This document shows, one piece after another, positions 1 to 8,947 of a DNA stretch of 64,000 nucleotides. Source of the stretch: Nitrospirae bacterium YQR-1 (GTDB lineage Bacteria > Nitrospirota > Thermodesulfovibrionia > Thermodesulfovibrionales > Magnetobacteriaceae); the NCBI GenBank assembly GCA_039908095.1, contig JAMOBJ010000019.1, positions 1 through 64,000 on the forward strand. The letters are read 5' to 3'. Position 1 is the stretch's first letter. Every line of letters begins with the position of its first letter. The translations under genes and the position numbers were made by a program. The notes below the pieces were generated by a model. The model was not told where the DNA came from. It searched no databases and saw only the letters and a list, made by a program, of their open reading frames with translations.

Positions 1-870
1 CCAGCACTGGAGACGGAAATGCCGGTAGTATCCTGAAATATTTATTGTCTCTGTTGCCTTTATTGAAATATCACCTGCTTTACCGGTACTTCCCTCCTGT
101 GCGTAGGATAAGATTGTTCCAACATTAGAAAGATTTAAATTGCCGGTTTCTATTGTTATGTTGCCTGCATTGCCACTTCCATATGTTTCACTCTTAATGC
201 TGCTGACATAAACACCATCACCTGAATCATAATACCCTGAAATGCTTATCGCCTCCGTTGCCTTTATAGTAATATCTCCTGCATTACCCGTGCTACCCTC
301 CCGTGCAGAGGCATATATTACTCCTACATTAGAAAGATTTAAATTACTGGTTTCTATTGTTATGCTGCTGGCATCTCCGCTACCATACGTCTCACTGCTA
401 ATATTACTGCTGTAAAGACCGCTGCCCGAATAATAGTATCCTGAAATATTTATCGAATCAGCAGCCTTTATTGTAATATCGCCTGCATTACCGGTACTCG
501 CAGATTTTGCAACTGTAGTTATCTGTCCAACATTCGTAAGACTCAAACTATCTGTTTCAATGGTTATGCTGCCGGCATCTCCGCTGCCATACGTCTCACT
601 GCTAATATTACTGCTGTAAAGACCGCTGCCCGAATCATAGTATCCTGAAATATTTACCGAATCAGCTGCCTTTATTGTAATATCACCTGCATTACCGGTA
701 CTCCCGGATTGTGCAACTGTAGTTATCTGTCCAACATTCGTAAGATTTAAATTACCGGTTTCTATGGTTATACTGCCTGCATCTCCACTGCCATACGTAG
801 CACTGCTAATCTTACTATTGTAAAGACCGCTGCCGGAATCAAAGTAGCCTGAAATATTTATCGTCTCCGT
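1..870 (-). repeat. 204-bp (68-residue) tandem repeats in the haemagglutinin-like gene
   Basis: The sequence TGTAAAGACC recurs at 411, 615 and 819, an exact 204-bp period. The equivalent position of a more diverged unit falls near 205-216. Each unit encodes a beta-helix-like segment with INISGYY, ETYGSG and NLSNVG-type blocks. Neighbouring units are similar at DNA level, so the array probably expands and contracts by recombination. Confidence 0.8.
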
Positions 871-1896
871 TGCCTTTATTGAAATATCACCCGCATTACC
901 TTTTCCTAAAGTATCAGACGTTATAGCGCTGCCATTTATAATATTTATATCTCCCGCTATATTTATATCTATGCCGCCGCCGTTGGTATCTCCGTATGTG
1001 TCGGCAAAAACATATCCACCGTCTAATGTAAACTTACCGCCACGAATATAAATACTGCCGGAGCCTCCTGCTGTGCTGCTTACATCCAGATTACCTATCG
1101 TATAGCCGTTTTTGGTTTCCCGTGTTGAATCGGTATGAGATATATTTATATTGCCGAGAGTTGAAAGCGCATCCGTGTTTATACCGGATGATGTAATTGA
1201 CGCCTCACCTGCCGATGCCACGCTTGCAAGATTAATCTGCCCGCCGGGAGCATACAAATAACCGTTTTTAATATCAATGCTGCCGGCAACGATTGTAATC
1301 CCTTTACCCTCTGCTACCTCAAGGAAACCACCGTCTATCGAAACACCGGTTGGGTTGCTGCTTGTAAAGCCAAACGCTGAGGGCGCTGCCGTTGTTAATA
1401 CCGTATCTGAGGGCGTTGTTGCATTATACTTTCCCCCATCAGAAAGTTTTAAATAATCAGCGGTGCTTACATAAAACGAGCCCTTAATATCCAGTGTTGC
1501 GTTTTTACCAAACATCACTCCGGCAGGGTTTAGAAAATACAAGTTAGCCCCCGATATGCTGCTACTGATTGTGCCGTCTATGTATGATGAGGTCCCGCCG
1601 GTTACCCTGGCTATGATATTTGATATTGAGGATGACCCTGTAAATGTGGCGCTCTCACCGGTATAGACATTAAAAGTACCGAAGCTGTGAAACAAATTAC
1701 CGCCGGCCTGAGTTCCCATCGTGTCGGTTATGGTATAGCTTGGCCCCGTGAGCGTCCCGCTCTGCCCCATCGTACCGTCAAGGGTAATGCCGGCATAGGA
1801 TATTTCGATGTTTAGAAAGATACTGAAAAAGAAAATCAGGACAACCAATAGGTGCCGGTTTGAATAACCGGTAAAAATAGTATTTTCCTTTTTCAT
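1..1896 (-). CDS. Filamentous haemagglutinin-like exoprotein, N-terminal part (runs off left edge)
   Basis: The frame is open from an ATG at 1896 to base 1 (about 632 codons), so the C terminus lies outside the window. An N-terminal hydrophobic signal (about residues 15-36, ending near SYA) is followed by the haemagglutination-activity type domain of two-partner-secretion exoproteins, with the characteristic NLYFLNPAGVMFGKNA segment. Downstream the protein turns into Gly/Ser/Thr-rich beta-helix repeats. About four units of 204 bp (68 residues) lie between about 870 and 1, with recurring ETYGSGDAG and INISGYYDSG segments. It is the third gene of a minus-strand run after the CHAT and DUF928 genes, 42 bp downstream of the latter, with GAGGAAAC as a plausible ribosome site. 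Likely exported and surface-exposed. The last codons before the edge appear frameshifted relative to the repeat consensus. Confidence 0.85.
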   Translation of the reverse strand, partial: MKKENTIFTGYSNRHLLVVLIFFFSIFLNIEISYAGITLDGTMGQSGTLTGPSYTITDTMGTQAGGNLFHSFGTFNVYTGESATFTGSSSISNIIARVTGGTSSYIDGTISSSISGANLYFLNPAGVMFGKNATLDIKGSFYVSTADYLKLSDGGKYNATTPSDTVLTTAAPSAFGFTSSNPTGVSIDGGFLEVAEGKGITIVAGSIDIKNGYLYAPGGQINLASVASAGEASITSSGINTDALSTLGNINISHTDSTRETKNGYTIGNLDVSSTAGGSGSIYIRGGKFTLDGGYVFADTYGDTNGGGIDINIAGDINIINGSAITSDTLGKGNAGDISIKATETINISGYFDSGSGLYNSKISSATYGSGDAGSITIETGNLNLTNVGQITTVAQSGSTGNAGDITIKAADSVNISGYYDSGSGLYSSNISSETYGSGDAGSITIETDSLSLTNVGQITTVAKSASTGNAGDITIKAADSINISGYYYSGSGLYSSNISSETYGSGDASSITIETSNLNLSNVGVIYASAREGSTGNAGDITIKATEAISISGYYDSGDGVYVSSIKSETYGSGNAGNITIETGNLNLSNVGTILSYAQEGSTGKAGDISIKATETINISGYYRHFRLQCW

Positions 1897-1938
1897 AATG
1901 TTTCCTCTTCTATTAATCAAATATCAAAGTGCGTATAA

Positions 1939-2634
1939 TTATTTCCTGTCAAAATCAGCCGCCTCTTTGAGACCGGCCTGTTCTAAAAGAGATGCCCTTA
2001 CCTCTCTTAAACCGGCATCCGCAGGCGTCTTTTTTATTAACTCTGAAATGCTCCAGAGTGCGTCATACCAAAACCCCTCCTGTGCATACAAGGAGGCTGT
2101 TTGTGTTCCCTTAGCGGTTGTCAGCTTTTTAAATAGTTCCCCTGAAGAATCCTTCACAATAATCGTTCCACCTCCGACTATATCTTTCGCTCTGTGCTCC
2201 GGGTCCCCGATTGCAGATATAAACCATTTATATTCTGTTTCCTTTACAAGACTTATGCCGTATTCTTTTAAATTTACACAGAAAATTCCACCCGCTGAGG
2301 GCTCTGCCATCTCCTTTTCCAATAAGGGTTTAATAGCTTTTGCGGCACTTAAACTGATTTCTATTTTAGACTTCACCGGTTTGGATACATACCAGCAGAG
2401 AGAGGGCTGCGTTTTGGTGGTAAAGCCCACATGGTCAGGCACAAGGGCTAATAAAACCGCCGAGTCACCTTCAACACTTCGTGTTCCAGCTGCCACACGA
2501 ACGCTTGGCGCCCCAAGCATAGGCGGCTTATACGTAATTAACGGATTTTTACCTCTGCTATCATCTCCGGCAAATAAGACAGACGGCGGAATCACCAACA
2601 GACATAACATAATTGCGAAAAAAACTTTTTTCAT
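1939..2634 (-). CDS. DUF928 family secreted protein
   Basis: 231 residues from the ATG at 2634, which has AAGGAGGT about eight bases upstream; an in-frame extension to 2667 lacks such a site. A signal peptide (MKKVFFAIMLCLLVIPPSVLFAG) precedes a compact domain with the hallmarks of DUF928: an early PSVRVAAGTRS segment, the VPDHVGFTTKTQPSLCWYVS block, and a C-terminal helical part with GFWYDALWSISELI. DUF928 proteins are known neighbours of CHAT-domain and filamentous-haemagglutinin genes, which is exactly the context here: it lies 23 bp after the CHAT gene and 42 bp before the exoprotein. Molecular function is unknown; a periplasmic or outer-membrane role in exoprotein handling is inference. 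Confidence 0.85.
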   Translation of the reverse strand: MKKVFFAIMLCLLVIPPSVLFAGDDSRGKNPLITYKPPMLGAPSVRVAAGTRSVEGDSAVLLALVPDHVGFTTKTQPSLCWYVSKPVKSKIEISLSAAKAIKPLLEKEMAEPSAGGIFCVNLKEYGISLVKETEYKWFISAIGDPEHRAKDIVGGGTIIVKDSSGELFKKLTTAKGTQTASLYAQEGFWYDALWSISELIKKTPADAGLREVRASLLEQAGLKEAADFDRK

Positions 2635-2657
2635 ATAAAAAAACCTCCTTATTTTAT

Positions 2658-4925
2658 TTATAACCAATTACCTATCAATATAAAAGGCGACCAGTAAAAG
2701 GGATGGTTGTGTTTTTCATTTTTCAGCATATTAATTTGCGCCCTTTGCAGGGCTTTTGCTTTCATCCCGCCGCCTGATTTTAACTCTTCATAGAAATTAA
2801 CTATGAGTTGTGACGATGCCTCATCATTTATGCTCCAAAGGGATGCTACCGTGCTCTTTACACCTGTCTTGACTGCCAATCCCGCCAACCCCAGGGCCGC
2901 CCTGTCATCACCCGCCGCCGTATCACACGCACTTAATGCCAGTATTTCCAGTGGACTACTGCTGTAGCGGTTGTCCTTTATGTAAACATCCAGATCGTTT
3001 ATTGTTAGTTTCCCATCCCATGTAACTATAAAGGTGTTTGCCGCATCGCCGGTAAAACTGCCATGAGAAGCTATGTGAAATAAAGAGTACAGCTTGTCGT
3101 TAAATTTGTTTTTTATGTTAGAAACAACAAAATCCTGATTTTTCAGAAGAGTTCCTTTTTTATAAACAGAGTGTATTCCCGCTACCTCGTCCGAGACAAA
3201 TGGAAGCGGCGCAAAACCCTGTCGCTCTTCAGTCAATGCCGCCATCAAAATATCACCGTCATTTTGCACAAAAGCATCTGCATTGGTTAGAAAAATTCCC
3301 GGCGTTGTAGCTACCGAATATTTATTTATTAAAAAATTATTACCATCATGCAGCGCTCCCAGTGGAACCATTCTCAACGCCCTGTCCGGTATATAAACAA
3401 TCGTATCCGCTTGATTGGCAATGAGATCATTCTCAATTGGCTTTATTAGCAGGTCATATAGTCTTTGAGCATAGGGCTGATACTCCATTGTTGTGCGTTT
3501 TTCGAGTTTCCTTCTGAATTCTAAAACCTCCCTGTAGTAATCCACGGCTGATATGGCCACAGTGTAACTCTTGATGCCGGATGGGAAACCTATAAGAAGT
3601 TCCAGTTTTTCAGGAAAGGATATCACATAAAGCACCGCCGTTTTATCTGACACATTATCCAGTCGTGCGGCTTTAGCCTTTTGAAAATCAATACACGTAT
3701 CCTTAAAATAGTCCTTAAGTTCGGCAGCCCGGAGCTGCTCCACAGTATCCCGTGCCTCAAGCAGGTCCTGCTGAGAACCACGGCCCTCGTCTCTTTCCGT
3801 TGCCCTCTGTATTAACAGCCCGGAGAGTTCATAAAAGATGGGTTCTACCTCAGTTCTCAGGAAATCCTTTCCGCAAAGGGCACAGTTGACAAAAGCATCA
3901 AGCCCCACTCTCTCGACGGCCTTAACCGCCTCCCTGTATGCTATAACTGCTTCATCCATTTTGCCGGTTTTTTTTAACACCCGCCCCATTAGCCGGTTTA
4001 TTGTGTATTTAGCTTCACCTACATTTGAATGGTTAGAAACTAAAAGCGCTTTTCTTAATAAAACAAGGGCGCTTTTATAGTCATGGACTTGCTCGTAAAG
4101 TGTAGCTTTATGTAACAAAATATATGGTATTGTCTGCAAATCGTCAATTGCTTCAGCCGATTCATGTGCCATATCAAAAGCTTTAAAGGAGGCCTCCACA
4201 TATTTGGCATCCTTCCCTATCAAATTATACCCCTTACCGGCTCTTATCAGTCCCTCGACTTTTTTGTGGTTATCAGGAATGTTTTGATATTCTGAAAACG
4301 CCTCTTTCAACATCTCCTGTGCTTTTGTCTCATCTTTGAGAGATATGTATAAAAAGGCCTTATTTGTGATAACCTGTGCGTAAAGGCCTCTGTCTTTTAC
4401 CGGCTCATTTGAAAAAGTACTCAGACTCTTTTGGTAAAAAGTTAATGCCTCATCTTTGGAATTTAAAAGTGCGGCAAGATTACCAAGGTTAGCTAATATC
4501 TCTGCTTTAATATCAGGTTTTTCGGCTGTCAATAGAGCGTTGTCTAAAGATTCCCTCGCCTTTCCGTATTTACCAACAGACATATAAACCACACCGTAAG
4601 TATTTTCAATTTCAGATGTTAAATTATTATCTCTGACTTCCTTTAACACAGCGGCGGTCTTATCTAAGGCGATAAGCGCATCATTAAACTTACCGGCATA
4701 TAAGAATGATTTTGACAGATACAGCAAACTCCGCGCCTGGGCCTCTGCGTTTCCACTTTCTATGTAATCACTATGAGCTTTTTTAAAATTATCTATGGCG
4801 GTTATAAAGTGGCCTTTATCAAACGCATCCATCCCGCTGTTAAAAACATCTCCATAGGCAATATGCCCATTTAGAAATAACCACAAAAAAACAAATACCG
4901 GCAGCTTTAAAACCAAACGCGTCAT
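2658..4925 (-). CDS. Secreted TPR-CHAT domain protease
   Basis: 755 residues from the ATG at 4925, chosen because GGAGGG lies five bases upstream and the protein then begins with a signal peptide (MTRLVLKLPVFVFLWLF). An upstream in-frame extension to 5069 would bury that signal. About ten TPR-like helical repeats fill residues 30-400. A caspase-like CHAT domain follows, with the His in HIASHG (His621) and the nucleophilic Cys in LSACDTAAGDD (Cys667), then the usual GLAGLAVKTGVKSTVASLW segment. CHAT proteases are clan CD peptidases, usually regulated by their TPR arrays. First gene of the CHAT-DUF928-haemagglutinin run. A signal peptide implies action outside the cytoplasm, which would suit processing of the exoprotein (inference). 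Confidence 0.88.
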   Translation of the reverse strand: MTRLVLKLPVFVFLWLFLNGHIAYGDVFNSGMDAFDKGHFITAIDNFKKAHSDYIESGNAEAQARSLLYLSKSFLYAGKFNDALIALDKTAAVLKEVRDNNLTSEIENTYGVVYMSVGKYGKARESLDNALLTAEKPDIKAEILANLGNLAALLNSKDEALTFYQKSLSTFSNEPVKDRGLYAQVITNKAFLYISLKDETKAQEMLKEAFSEYQNIPDNHKKVEGLIRAGKGYNLIGKDAKYVEASFKAFDMAHESAEAIDDLQTIPYILLHKATLYEQVHDYKSALVLLRKALLVSNHSNVGEAKYTINRLMGRVLKKTGKMDEAVIAYREAVKAVERVGLDAFVNCALCGKDFLRTEVEPIFYELSGLLIQRATERDEGRGSQQDLLEARDTVEQLRAAELKDYFKDTCIDFQKAKAARLDNVSDKTAVLYVISFPEKLELLIGFPSGIKSYTVAISAVDYYREVLEFRRKLEKRTTMEYQPYAQRLYDLLIKPIENDLIANQADTIVYIPDRALRMVPLGALHDGNNFLINKYSVATTPGIFLTNADAFVQNDGDILMAALTEERQGFAPLPFVSDEVAGIHSVYKKGTLLKNQDFVVSNIKNKFNDKLYSLFHIASHGSFTGDAANTFIVTWDGKLTINDLDVYIKDNRYSSSPLEILALSACDTAAGDDRAALGLAGLAVKTGVKSTVASLWSINDEASSQLIVNFYEELKSGGGMKAKALQRAQINMLKNEKHNHPFYWSPFILIGNWL

Positions 4926-5070
4926 TGTTCCCTCCATAACGGAAAGTACCTCTTTTCCACAAAACAATTCGCACTCCTGCTGTTCAGATACCAGCGTTTT
5001 ATTCACACACAGCAGGGATATGCTACGAATATATAATTTTTTTGATACACTTGTCAATATCAGTTTCATA

Positions 5071-5100
5071 CCCGAAATCCGACATAGAGGAGAGAAAAAC
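5071..5100 (-). repeat. Partial copy of dispersed repeat family 2
   Basis: The sequence CCCGAAATCCGACATAGAGG matches the end of the repeat seen in full at 16593-16661, 23485-23554 and 53546-53595 (reverse orientation). It lies in the leader upstream of the CHAT gene. Confidence 0.55.
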
Positions 5101-5183
5101 GAGTATTTATCACCGCAGCACAGTAGGTTTTTGTTTTAGGTTCTGCAGATATAGTATTGGCGATATTGTGCAAATCCGGCAAT

Positions 5184-5567
5184 ATGGATGTTACGATAGC
5201 TAAAATATTGGAGAAATTATCTGCGTTACCGTTAAAGGACAGAGAGGATTATATTAAAAAATTACTGATTCTGTCTGATTTAAGAAAATTATATAATAAG
5301 GTTAAACTGGAGGTGAGTAAGATGCCAATAACGATTGATGTAAGAGAGAGTGATATTTTCCAGGAAGGGTTACTTGAGGGGAAACAGGAAGGGTTACTTG
5401 AGGCTATTGAATTAGGACTCGAACTCAAATTTAGCATCGTTGGACTTGAGCTAATGAATATGGTTAGAGCTATAAGTACTATAGATACATTAGAAGAGTT
5501 TAAAAATCTTATCAGAAAAGCCGGTTCAGTAGATGAATTGAAGGAGTTCTTGGGCAAAAACATATAA
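5184..5567 (+). pseudogene. C-terminal remnant of an Rpn-type (PD-(D/E)XK) nuclease/transposase-like gene
   Basis: An open frame of about 127 residues from ATG 5184, without a convincing ribosome site. The sequence reads as the C-terminal third of Rpn-family recombination-promoting nucleases: a helical segment ending in SDLRKLYNKV, a Gly/Glu/Lys linker (EGLLEGKQEGLLEAIELG) and a final helix pair (IRKAGSVDELKEF). The N-terminal nuclease domain of about 170 residues that carries the catalytic residues is not found upstream, where the sequence is occupied by other repeats and the CHAT leader. I therefore call it a truncated remnant. It could still be expressed as a small helical protein, but nothing supports that. 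Confidence 0.6.
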
Positions 5568-5715
5568 AACAATTAGGGTGCTTATATCGGTGGCTTGTTT
5601 TGCGAGCGTCCCGCCCCCTGAAGAGTGATTTTTTCCTGCGTGGAGCATGCTCCGGAAGATTTGAACGTAAGTTCCGAGTGGTAAAACGTCTAAGGGTATG
5701 AAAACATTGGTATTA

Positions 5716-8226
5716 TCAGCTCTGTTTCTGCATTTTACGCAGAAACAGACCGGTGTATGAATTATTATTTAGTGAAATCTCCTCCGGTGTGCCTTTTGCA
5801 ATTATTTGCCCGCCCATATTTCCACCCTCGGGGCCCAGGTCTATAACATAATCAGCCGCCCATATGACATCGAGGTTATGCTCAATAACAACAACAGTGT
5901 TGCCCATTCCGGCAAGCCTGTGAAGAATTTTCAGCAGCCTGTCCACATCAACGAAATGGAGACCGGTGGTTGGTTCATCCAGAATATAAATAGTTCTGCC
6001 GGTTGCTTTTTTTGAGAGTTCACGGCAAAGCCGGAGTCTTTGTGCCTCGCCTCCGGAAAGTGTATTTGCCGACTGCCCAAGCTCTATGTAACCCAGCCCC
6101 ACCTCTTCAAGCAGGGTAAGCTTCTCACTTATGGCAACGATGGGCAGGAAGAACTCCCGTGCCTCGCTGACAGTCAGTCTGAGCACATCGGTTATACTTT
6201 TACCTTTATACTTTATGTGGAGGGTTTCACGGTTAAACCTCTTACCGCCACACATATCACAGAGCACGTATGCGTCAGGCAGAAAGTGCATCTCATATTT
6301 TTTAATACCGGCCCCCTTGCAAGCCTCACACCGTCCACCTTTTAAGTTAAAACTAAACCGTGAGTGCTTATAGCCTTTTGTGCGGGAATCCAGTAGTGCT
6401 GCAAATAGTTCCCTTATATGCGTAAACATCCCCATGTATGTGGATGGGTTTGAGCGTGGAGTTTTCCCAATTGGAGACTGATCCACGTATATTACCCTGT
6501 TAACCTCATTAACACCACTTATGGCGTCATACTTACCTTCTTTTAATTTAGCCTCATAGTTGGCATTGACAAGCGCAGGATAGATGGTATCAAGAATCAG
6601 GGAGCTCTTTCCGGAGCCCGATACACCGGTTACACATAAAAACACGCCAAGGGGGATGTCAACATCTACACTTTTAAGGTTGTTCTGTCGTGCTCCTGTG
6701 ATTTTTATAAAACCGGTTGCAGGTCTTCTATGCTGCGCAACTGAGATAGAGAGTTTTTTGGAGAGGTAGGCGCCGGTTAAGGAGTTTTCATTATTCATTA
6801 TCTCTGCCGGGCTGCCCTGCGATACGACGTATCCACCGACTCTGCCTGCACCCGGGCCCATATCCACAACAATATCTGAAGCTAAAATCGTCTCCTCATC
6901 ATGCTCTACCACGATGACCGTGTTACCGCCGTCACGAATACTTTGAAGGCTTTCTATGAGTTTGGCACAGTCACGCGGATGCAATCCGATACTGGGCTCA
7001 TCCAAAATATATAGCACGCCGGAGAGTTTAGCACCCAGTTGAGTGGCAAGTCTTATTCTCTGAGCCTCTCCGCCTGAAAGAGTCCACACCAGACGGTTTA
7101 AGGCCAGGTACGAAAGTCCAACCCGTTCAATAAACTCAAGCCTGCCGAGTATTTCCTTTAATATTCTGTCTGCGATGAATGTCTCACGTTCTGTAAGTGG
7201 TAAGTTCTGTAAAAACGCACTGATGTCACTCATGGCAAGTGCGCTTAGCTGTCCGATATTAAGCTGCCCGATTTTAATACTCAGCGCTACCTCATTTAAA
7301 CGCATTCCGCTGCAGCCTGCACACGGAGTCAGAAAATCATTTAGTGTATCGTGTTCGGCCATGTTTTCATAGCCGATACCCTTACAAGCGGGGCATGCCC
7401 CAAGCTGGCTGTTAAATGAAAAAAACATATGGTTTAACTCAGGGATACTTATCCCGCAATCCTGGCATACACGACTCTTAGAGAACACCATATCCTTGTT
7501 TTCATCCAATAAGTTAATAACGGCAACACTGCTGAATCTTAATGCCGTGTTAACGGCCTCTTTAAGTTTTCTCTCTATACCGCTTTTAACCATGAGCCTG
7601 TCAACAACAATCTCTATGGTGTGTCGTTTATATTTGTTAAGTTTAATATCCTCAGTAAGGTCAACCATTTCGCCGTCTATGCGTGCCCTTACAAAACCCT
7701 CACGCCGCATAGAGGTGAGTTCCTTTTCGTACATACCCTTTCTTTGTTTAGCAATTGGGGAAAGAACTTGAAGCTTTGTGCCGGTAGGAAGAGATGTGAT
7801 TTTATTTAAAATTAATTCGGAATCCTGAGATATTATAGGTTGTGAGCAGCCCGGGCAGTAAGGCTTGCCTATGCGGGTATAGAGCACCCGGAGATAGTCG
7901 TAAATCTCCGTTAACGTGCCTACGGTAGAGCGCGGACTCCTTGTAATGGTCTTTTGCTCTATAGCGATAGATGGGCAGAGCCCTTCGATGAAATCAATAT
8001 CGGGTTTTTGCATCTCGCTCAGAAACTGCCTGGCGTAAATGGAAAGGCTTTCTACGTAGCGTCTCTGTCCTTCTGCAAAAATCGTATCTATGGCAAGGCT
8101 TGACTTTCCTGAGCCCGATGGCCCTGTTATCACCATAAAAGTGTTTCTTGGCAAGTCCAGATTCAGGTTTTTGAGGTTATGCTCTCTGGCACCTCTTATT
8201 GTTATATATCCCTGTTTGGTTTCCAT
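5716..8226 (-). CDS. uvrA: Excinuclease ABC subunit A, shortened form
   Basis: 836 residues from ATG 8226 (a GTG immediately upstream is possible). UvrA is the damage-sensing ABC ATPase of nucleotide excision repair. First Walker [10 protein letters not shown] is at residues 35-43, followed by the UvrB-binding insert ([19 protein letters not shown]), the first zinc module (CQDC...CPACKGIG), signature [12 protein letters not shown] and Walker [12 protein letters not shown]. The second half has [10 protein letters not shown], the zinc module CEACKGAG...CDMCGGKR, signature [11 protein letters not shown] and [11 protein letters not shown]. Compared with the usual ~940 residues, about 100 are missing between CPACKGIG and CAGCSGMRL: only about 16 residues separate them, against about 120 in E. 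coli. All catalytic motifs are present, so it is probably functional. No uvrB or uvrC nearby; uvrA genes are often solitary. Confidence 0.95.
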   Translation of the reverse strand: METKQGYITIRGAREHNLKNLNLDLPRNTFMVITGPSGSGKSSLAIDTIFAEGQRRYVESLSIYARQFLSEMQKPDIDFIEGLCPSIAIEQKTITRSPRSTVGTLTEIYDYLRVLYTRIGKPYCPGCSQPIISQDSELILNKITSLPTGTKLQVLSPIAKQRKGMYEKELTSMRREGFVRARIDGEMVDLTEDIKLNKYKRHTIEIVVDRLMVKSGIERKLKEAVNTALRFSSVAVINLLDENKDMVFSKSRVCQDCGISIPELNHMFFSFNSQLGACPACKGIGYENMAEHDTLNDFLTPCAGCSGMRLNEVALSIKIGQLNIGQLSALAMSDISAFLQNLPLTERETFIADRILKEILGRLEFIERVGLSYLALNRLVWTLSGGEAQRIRLATQLGAKLSGVLYILDEPSIGLHPRDCAKLIESLQSIRDGGNTVIVVEHDEETILASDIVVDMGPGAGRVGGYVVSQGSPAEIMNNENSLTGAYLSKKLSISVAQHRRPATGFIKITGARQNNLKSVDVDIPLGVFLCVTGVSGSGKSSLILDTIYPALVNANYEAKLKEGKYDAISGVNEVNRVIYVDQSPIGKTPRSNPSTYMGMFTHIRELFAALLDSRTKGYKHSRFSFNLKGGRCEACKGAGIKKYEMHFLPDAYVLCDMCGGKRFNRETLHIKYKGKSITDVLRLTVSEAREFFLPIVAISEKLTLLEEVGLGYIELGQSANTLSGGEAQRLRLCRELSKKATGRTIYILDEPTTGLHFVDVDRLLKILHRLAGMGNTVVVIEHNLDVIWAADYVIDLGPEGGNMGGQIIAKGTPEEISLNNNSYTGLFLRKMQKQS
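5721..5749 (-). terminator. Stem-loop at the 3' end of uvrA
   Basis: Perfect 11-bp inverted repeat TCTGTTTCTGC / GCAGAAACAGA with a 7-base loop, overlapping the last codons of uvrA. There is no U-run after it on the minus strand, so it may act as an RNA-stability hairpin rather than a classical intrinsic terminator. Confidence 0.45.
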
Positions 8227-8317
8227 CACTTAAGGTACGGTATATAATATAACTCATTTATGATGTTACGTGCAAAGATGTGAACGTTAATTCAGTAAAT
8301 TTCATAGAACCGTTCTA

Positions 8318-8404
8318 ATACCAAGCTGCATTCAATCGTCTAACTTTGTTGGCTTGGTCAAAAACTCCTTGACGTCTCGTTACTCTTTTGACTGCAACTT
8401 GGTA
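8318..8404. repeat. Dispersed repeat family 1 (MITE-like), copy A
   Basis: Begins ATACCAAGCTGCATTCA and ends TGACTGCAACTTGGTA, forming an imperfect terminal inverted repeat. Interior CTAACTTTGTTGGCTT and CTCGTTACTCTTTTG are shared with the copies near 38311 and 57199. It lies between the divergent uvrA and rseC-like genes. Confidence 0.75.
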
Positions 8405-8471
8405 ATAATTTTAATATCAAAATAAAAACAAGTATTTTTTATATAGAAAACATTATGTTAAAATCTTATTT

Positions 8472-8897
8472 ATGGAAGAGACGGCGGTTGTAAAGGCGGT
8501 AAGAGGACATATGGCTGTTGTGGAAGTACAGAAAACCAGCGCATGTCAGCATTGTCCGCAAAGCGGTGATTGCAACGCCGGCGAAAATGTTGTGGAGCTG
8601 GAGGCACTTAATGTGGCACAGGCCGCAGAGGGACAGCGTGTGGTGGTTGTAATGCGGCAGTTTACCTATATTAAGGGAACAGTCCTTGTATATGGTCTTC
8701 CTGCGCTTGCTCTCATTGCGGGGGCTGTATCGGGTAAGTATTATTTTGCCCGTTTTTTTACCGGAGTATCGCCGGAGCTGATTTCCGCAATCGGCGGGCT
8801 TGGTGCTTTTGTCATATTTTTTATGTTAGCCGGCCTGATTTCAAAAAAAATGGAGAGAACCACTGAAAATAAACCTGTGGTAACACAAATACTTTAA
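8472..8897 (+). CDS. RseC/MucC family membrane protein (SoxR-reducing system)
   Basis: 141 residues. The family layout is complete: an N-terminal cytoplasmic domain with a Cys cluster (Cys25, Cys28, Cys34 in CQHCPQSGDC), a Val-rich strand region (EGQRVVVVMRQ), and two transmembrane helices (about residues 73-95 and 101-123). RseC proteins are associated with sigma-E regulation, electron transfer to SoxR and, in many anaerobes, redox complexes of the Rnf type. Here there is no rnf or sigma-E gene adjacent. It precedes the EF-G paralogue by 50 bp on the same strand. An AT-rich leader upstream could hold its promoter, but no clear -35/-10 pair can be picked. The Cys cluster probably binds metal or a cluster (inference). 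Confidence 0.85.
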   Translation: MEETAVVKAVRGHMAVVEVQKTSACQHCPQSGDCNAGENVVELEALNVAQAAEGQRVVVVMRQFTYIKGTVLVYGLPALALIAGAVSGKYYFARFFTGVSPELISAIGGLGAFVIFFMLAGLISKKMERTTENKPVVTQIL

Positions 8898-8947
8898 CGG
8901 CGACAAATAAATGTAAATTTTAATATCAAGCAATAAAGGGGGATACA

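Noticed and set aside
1..870. Possible CRISPR-like repetition
   Set aside because: Units of 204 bp are contiguous and coding; no short repeats with unique spacers.
1898..2638. Open frame on the plus strand opposite the DUF928 gene
   Set aside because: No family features and fully antisense to a well-supported gene with ribosome site and signal peptide.
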